NCBI GenBank assembly: GCA_021464415.1
Contig: CM038470.1
Location: 26,003,601-26,067,600, forward strand
Reading direction: 5' to 3'
Length of the DNA: 64,000 nt
Source of the DNA: Lonicera japonica
Lineage: Eukaryota > Streptophyta > Magnoliopsida > Dipsacales > Caprifoliaceae
A program made the position numbers and the translations under genes. Positions 59,565 through 64,000 of this stretch are shown here, piece by piece (within the stretch, counting starts at the first letter, position 1; every line of letters begins with the position of its first letter). The notes below the pieces were generated by a model, which saw only the letters and a program-made list of their open reading frames with translations, searched no databases and had not been told where the DNA came from.

Positions 59565-60150
59565 CATGGTACCTTCACTCACTACTTGGATCAAAGTATC
59601 CAAGAAAAGCTGTGTACCAATTTAATTATTCGGAAGAAAGCATAAAGTTCCAGCCGCCAGACATAATTATCACATTTTTGACACTTTCCTACAAAGTGAG
59701 TCAAAAGTCCTCTCCTCTACTGCTTAAAGAGGGATGCATTCAACAAAGTTTGAAGATTCCTACTTTCCCTGTTCAATCAAGGCCCGTGATTTCACAACTA
59801 TAAATAAATGTGTAATTCATTGGTAGAAGCAGGTTTTTAATCCTTCTCTTCTTTGAGAACTTTATTTATATTCAAAATCAATTTTCTTTACTTCTACCTC
59901 CCTTTCAGCAAAGTTTGAATTGTAAGTTTTCTTGTAACCATTCAACAAAGTTTGAATGTTTTGTAATTTTGTTTTATAATTCAACAAAGTTTGAATTTTA
60001 TTTACTCTTTATTAATATTCTATAAGTATGCTCTGTGACTGCCTCTAATAGAGGATCTCTCACATCAGAAATTGTTTGTAATTATTTTAACTATTATTCC
60101 GCGCTTACTCTCATTAACATTCTCATATTTGCTTCACTGATTCCGCTTCC
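59565..60150 (+). promoter_or_regulatory. Viral promoter, pregenomic RNA start and TTCAACAAAGTTTGAA repeats (copy 2)
   Basis: TATAAATA is at 59799-59806. The near-palindrome TCAACAAAGTTTGAA occurs near 59750, 59940 and 59982, with a variant GCAAAGTTTGAA near 59909. Three of these lie downstream of the TATA box, in the region that would be present at both ends of the pregenomic RNA. Copy 1 has the same set inverted at 44500-45085. The promoter points to the right, into the plant flank. Confidence 0.6.
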
Positions 60151-60154
60151 CATT

Positions 60155-60166
60155 TGGTATCAAAGG
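60155..60166 (+). other. tRNA-Met primer-site motif of the virus
   Basis: TGGTATCAAAGG matches the plant initiator tRNA-Met primer site (TGGTATCAGAGC) at its first eight positions and two of the last four. Copy 1 breaks off at exactly its third base (44493-44495 reads CCA on the plus strand). Confidence 0.6.
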
Positions 60167-60548
60167 GACAGATGAACTTTCGTGATCTTTTCTAGATAGA
60201 TTATTACTAATTAAATAACGCGATTAATCAGATTAACTAATTAACAAAGTTATGGGAACTTTCGGGATATTTTACTGCAATGTGAACTTTGCACCAAAAA
60301 TATCGACTGCAAAGTTCACATTGCAGTGAAATATAGACTACAAAGTTCATATTGCAGTCCATATTTTAATGCATATTGGTATTTTTTAGTTTATTTTAAG
60401 GGTTGGGGTGTCATTTTACAATGAAAAAAAAAGACACATGTCATATTATCAATAAAATAAAAAAATAGGCCCTTTATTTATAAAAAAATTATTCCTTGAC
60501 TGTAGTGTGAAAATCTTTCTCTAATAAGACCTTTTTTTTAATTGTCCC
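60158..60548. other. Right end of copy 2 and right arm of the host DNA transposon
   Basis: The part 60158-60255 has no match on the left side and is probably the beginning of the viral leader after the primer site. From about 60262 the ATATTTTACTGCAATGTGAA modules begin, inverse of the left arm at 44340-44492. The outer TIR-like part (AGGCCCTTTATTTATAAA) runs to 60548. Confidence 0.6.
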
Positions 60549-60557
60549 TAAATATAA

Positions 60558-63370
60558 TCCAAACACTTTCTGCTATGAGAAATCGAATTGTAATTAAGTC
60601 TTCCTCTCACAATTAAATCCATCTAAATAATACCTTTATTTCACCTCAATACATTAAAAGGGTTTCTTGTGCAATTTGTTTTGCCTATAAAAACACCTTT
60701 TAATGTTTGTCTACCGTAAAAAAATACCTTGTTAATTTGAAAGGTCAATTTTATTATTATTAATCTTCTTTATTTTCTTCTCCACCCATGAATAGCCATC
60801 AAGCCTTGCAAACTACTGCTGCAAAATTACCCACCATCAAAGTTCTGGCAATCATCAATGACATATTTCAACACAATTTTCTCTCGCTAAGGTTTTGTTT
60901 GATAATAAGAAAAATGTTAAGAAAAACAGATTTTTTGAATAAGAAGTTAGAAAAAAAAGTTGATGCATGTACCGAGATACTTTACATCTCATAAACTTCT
61001 TTTTTTATCTTTTGTGAAAAATTTCTTTTTCTTCCAAACAAATGTTTTTTCAAGAAAAAAAATTATAAAGTAAGATGACATCTCACTACATACGTCAACT
61101 TATAATCTAACTTCTTGCACAAATTAATAATCTTTTTTTATTATTTTACATATTATTATTGAGTTAATGGCGTCTGTGTAGTGGGCCACAGTCATCGTGT
61201 AGGTCTAAGGGTATATTGCGTGGTGTCCATAGATGAGTATGGCGTAGGATAATAACTGTGTGGTGAGATGCAGGGGATTTCTATGAGGGTTAAACTTTTG
61301 TGCCACGCAAACAAAATGGTGAGGTGGAGGAACACATTTTGATCTCATATAACATTTCCAATTCTCTATTATATTAAAATAGATACTGCCCGTCGACTTA
61401 TGAATCTAATTTTAGCTTAAAATAGTATACACTTTATGAATTCTTGTGTAACACCCTGTTCTTTCATTTCAAACTTATCAAAATCCTTAGTCGAGATTAA
61501 GCTAAATTCGAGTTTCGGAAAGTGAAATTTTGTTTTTGAAATTCAAAACTCCCACTAATCTAATGAGGCCAAGTTTCACGTAGCTGAAAATTGAACCTGA
61601 GATCGTGCATCTACTCACATAATTTCAAGTTCGGCTTTACTGCTGTGACAACCTCTTAGTTTGTATATACTTTATGTACTATTGTGCTATACAACATTTA
61701 TTGATTAGTTTTTATTTTAATTTAGATGTTTGTGTACAAAAAAAAGTGTATATACATGCATTATGCGAAAGATTTTTTTTTATTTATAAAGATGTAGATT
61801 TTAGGTAAAGAAAAAATAAAATGAGATACGAAACTTATAGCTAAGTACTTGAGCTCAAGATGTATATGCATTTTTTAACTAGGTCTACCAGTTTAAAAAA
61901 TATTTTGTAATAAGTTTTTTTTTTTTTTTCTTATTATGAAAAATGTGGTTTTATATATATTTAGATGCAATTGGACTAAATTATCCTTCTTAAGGAAAAG
62001 AAATAGTGTGATGTGTAACATTTCTGATATTTATGGATGTAGTTGACTTCGGAGTTATTATCTGTCGGTCTTATATTTCGATTAATGTAATTTTGATTAT
62101 TAATAGTTATATATATATATATATATATATATTGATCTTATCAGTCAAATCTACTTGATCAATATTGCTATTAGTGTTATTCTCTTTGTTTCCAAAATTA
62201 TATCTAGCTGCACTCAAGTTAAAGTCATGAAACAAATAGCTCGCAATTAAAGAATACAATGAAAATAAAAACTTGATGCAATTTATAGATTTGAAGCGCG
62301 CATTGAGAAAACTACTTAGAATCAATTGGCAAGAGGTCGATGACTATTTGAACTGTTGGAGCATTTTTCAATTTTGATTAAAAGATCATGTTTGACTTAT
62401 ATTTTTTTAGGATACATTAATCTATTCATCATCAATAAGAATGAAATGCATTTATTATAGTAAAATTCGTTGCGTAAATTATTTCAAAAAGAAAAGTAGG
62501 CTTTTAATTTGAGATCGATCGAAAGGGAGTATTTAATATCGGACCAGTTTGTCATTTTATGAAGTGGATTTTTTTAAAAAAATATTGTCTGTGACGAAGG
62601 TCTACGTAGATGCCGCCATTTATATTGGAGGCAAAGGTACATGGCACACAATGAATATAATATTTCATGTGATAATTTTTGTCACGTTTGCAAAATTCTA
62701 TTGAATTATGTTCGTCTCATTACTTGTACATATTGAAATTTAATAATTTAACTTGAGTGACATAAATTATAGTCTAATTGTTGCTAAAAAAAATAATTAT
62801 AGTCAAATTGCAGCTTGTAATTGAAACTTGGTGGAAGCATTTAAATGTCACTCTCTAAAAATGTGCATACAAATATACATAAAATAAAGTGTCACTTTAT
62901 CATTAAAAGAAAAATAAGTTTATTTACAAGGTTTATTTTTCGAGGTTTTAGCGAAACAACATTGTCATTACTCTAATTATTGAATTCCCACTAAAATAAT
63001 TGCATTGTTCGAAAATATGGTGCTCCATATCTTGTTAACCAATTATAGGAAGAAAACATGATTCATTCTTAGTTATATTCCCGGTTCTTGGTTACTGCTC
63101 GCGACTGTTGTACATCTCTACTGCTTCAAAACCTTAACCCCAACACTTGCACAACAATCCACTGCCACTGTTGCACATCCCTACTGCCTTGAAACCCTAA
63201 CCACAACAACCCACCACCCCGCAAAACCTTACTATTCACCATCAATACAGTAAAACCGATATAAGCTACTGTCATCTTAAACCCTCAAGATTTGAACCCT
63301 CTAGTAGCATAATCCTCATCGTCTTTCCAAAATGATCTTAGACGTACAAAAATTACACTAACATTCCTTC
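60558..63370. other. Distal unit C, no gene seen
   Basis: Colinear with 6650-7190 and 10440-11900 (A) and about 26010-27780 (B). It contains an interval at about 61440-61660 shared with B (26640-26750) but not A, and a (TA)n run at 62108-62132. Matches fade after about 62860. The part 63060-63370 has CA-rich text without a clear frame. Confidence 0.6.
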
Positions 63371-63769
63371 ACACACACCAAGCACGTTAGATCCGCCCCC
63401 TCAAAATCCCACGCATGCCTACTAGTAGCACAATCTCACGCGCCCACGTGCGGGTCTTCTATTACATGCCCAAATGCAAGTCCTTTGCCACTCTCCCAAG
63501 CGTACATCCTCTGCCACGTGCCCACACACCTTCATACGCCTACTGACACGTGTTGAGCTCTGTCACATGTCACTGTAGCCATGCAGTTCTTTTTGGACCA
63601 GTTTAGCTAAAGCGGTTTATTTTATATTTAATCGGTTCATGAATTTTTTTTTGTTTTCAAAGATCCCAGATTTGTTCCTAATGTTTTCGGTCACTCTGGT
63701 TGCATTTTCAACCTCCATTTTCTAAAAAAATAGCTTATTTTTTATAGTTCTAGTTATAAACCAATTATT
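63371..63769. other. Repeat-like sequence before the edge gag fragment
   Basis: The GCACGTTAGATCCG block shared with about 11830 lies here, followed by ACGTG-rich text. This may be the leader or LTR of the copia-like element whose gag starts next. No tRNA primer site was found. Confidence 0.35.
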
Positions 63770-64000
63770 TGCGATGGGAAAATCTCAAGTTTCGCGCCTG
63801 ATTTCCATCATGTTTAAGGGATCAAATTATATATATTGGGCTCAGACCATGTCCAACTTTCTTAAAGCTCATAGAGTCTGGCGTGTTATCATTGGAGAGG
63901 TTGTTGTTCATGTTTAAACGGCAGGACAAATTAAAGAAAAATATGCTGAACGAAAGAAAAATTGGGATTGTGAAAATGGTGACATAGTTACCTAGATTCG
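63770..64000 (+). pseudogene. Copia-type gag fragment at the window edge
   Basis: The plus strand reads MGKSQVSRLISIMFKGSNYI then YWAQTMSNFLKAHRVWRVII. It parallels the gag start of the copia element at 35030 (SRPISITLNGPNYIHWAQAM). A stop (TAA) follows after about 46 codons, so it is decayed. It continues beyond the window. Confidence 0.7.

Larger units (their letters stand above)
52344..60157 (+). mobile_element. Endogenous pararetrovirus copy 2 (Caulimoviridae, florendovirus-like)
   Basis: A 7.81-kb mirror copy of 44493-52329. The plus-strand order is leader, movement protein, coat-knuckle-protease-RT-RNase H, 501-aa protein, TATA region, primer-site motif. The coat-protease part is open where copy 1 is broken. 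One A is missing near 56575, which separates protease from RT. Viral-looking sequence seems to continue past 60157 to about 60255, beyond the point where copy 1 stops. Confidence 0.93.
44124..60548. mobile_element. 16.4-kb composite insertion: inverted-repeat DNA transposon containing two pararetrovirus copies
   Basis: Perfect 9-bp duplications TAAATATAA flank it (44115-44123 and 60549-60557). Empty sites are present at 26004-26012 and, in degenerate form, at about 27906 (TAAATGTAATCC). The outer 90 bp at each end are diverged inverted copies, with shared blocks CTTATTA, GAATAAT and AAGGGCCTATTTTT. Further in, both arms carry ACTGCAATRTGAACTTTGCA-type modules, again inverted. A 9-bp duplication suggests a Mutator-type non-autonomous element. 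No transposase is present. The two viral genomes occupy its centre. Confidence 0.75.

Noticed and set aside
44124..60548. Treating the composite as an LTR retrotransposon
   Set aside because: There are no direct terminal repeats and no integrase. The ends are inverted and the duplication is 9 bp, while movement protein and gene order are those of Caulimoviridae.

Overview
This window is AT-rich nuclear DNA from a flowering plant. The evidence is spliced gene remnants with plant-type GT/AG introns, a Ty1/copia element primed by initiator tRNA-Met, a FAR1-type Mutator-like element, hAT, Stowaway and Helitron insertions, and integrated DNA of a plant pararetrovirus (Caulimoviridae). No species can be named from the sequence. 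No rRNA, tRNA, CRISPR or bacterial-type operon was seen.

The underlying locus is a segmental duplication with three main copies. Unit A is about 0.67-11.95 kb, unit B about 20.8-28.5 kb and unit C about 29.3-62.9 kb, with loose fragments near 12.1, 17.0 and 27.8 kb. Each unit carries, on the minus strand, a small spliced gene for an unrecognised membrane-type protein. Copy A is open (185 aa predicted), copy B has a 1-base frameshift, and copy C has lost frame and a splice acceptor. Different transposons hit each unit, so the sister units serve as natural empty sites that define the insertions.

Insertions in unit A are a hAT MITE (26-662), a Helitron (3724-5103) holding a Stowaway MITE (4648-4932), and a 3.2-kb gypsy-like solo LTR (7200-10437) holding another inverted-repeat element. 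The A-B spacer has a short LTR element (17618-19230). Unit B has a hAT element with a host-like leader exon (21049-21780) and a MITE (26762-27318). Unit C has a decayed copia element (30723-35953, TSD AAGGG), a minisatellite (35954-36413), a 5.9-kb MULE (36701-42570, 10-bp TSD) and a 16.4-kb composite insertion (44124-60548, 9-bp TSD).

The composite insertion is the highlight. Two nearly identical 7.8-kb pararetrovirus genomes lie head to head (44493-52329 minus, 52344-60157 plus) around a 14-bp spacer, inside the inverted arms of a DNA transposon. Each copy encodes, in order, a 30K movement protein, a coat/zinc-knuckle/protease/reverse transcriptase/RNase H polyprotein, and a 501-aa RG- and W-rich protein of unknown function. 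The layout and the third ORF point to the florendovirus group (inference). In both copies the movement-protein and polyprotein frames are offset by -1 exactly at an A AAA AAC heptamer. Both polyprotein ORFs are also broken, by different indels. Because the arrangement is head to head, the viral TATA regions sit at the outer ends and point outward.
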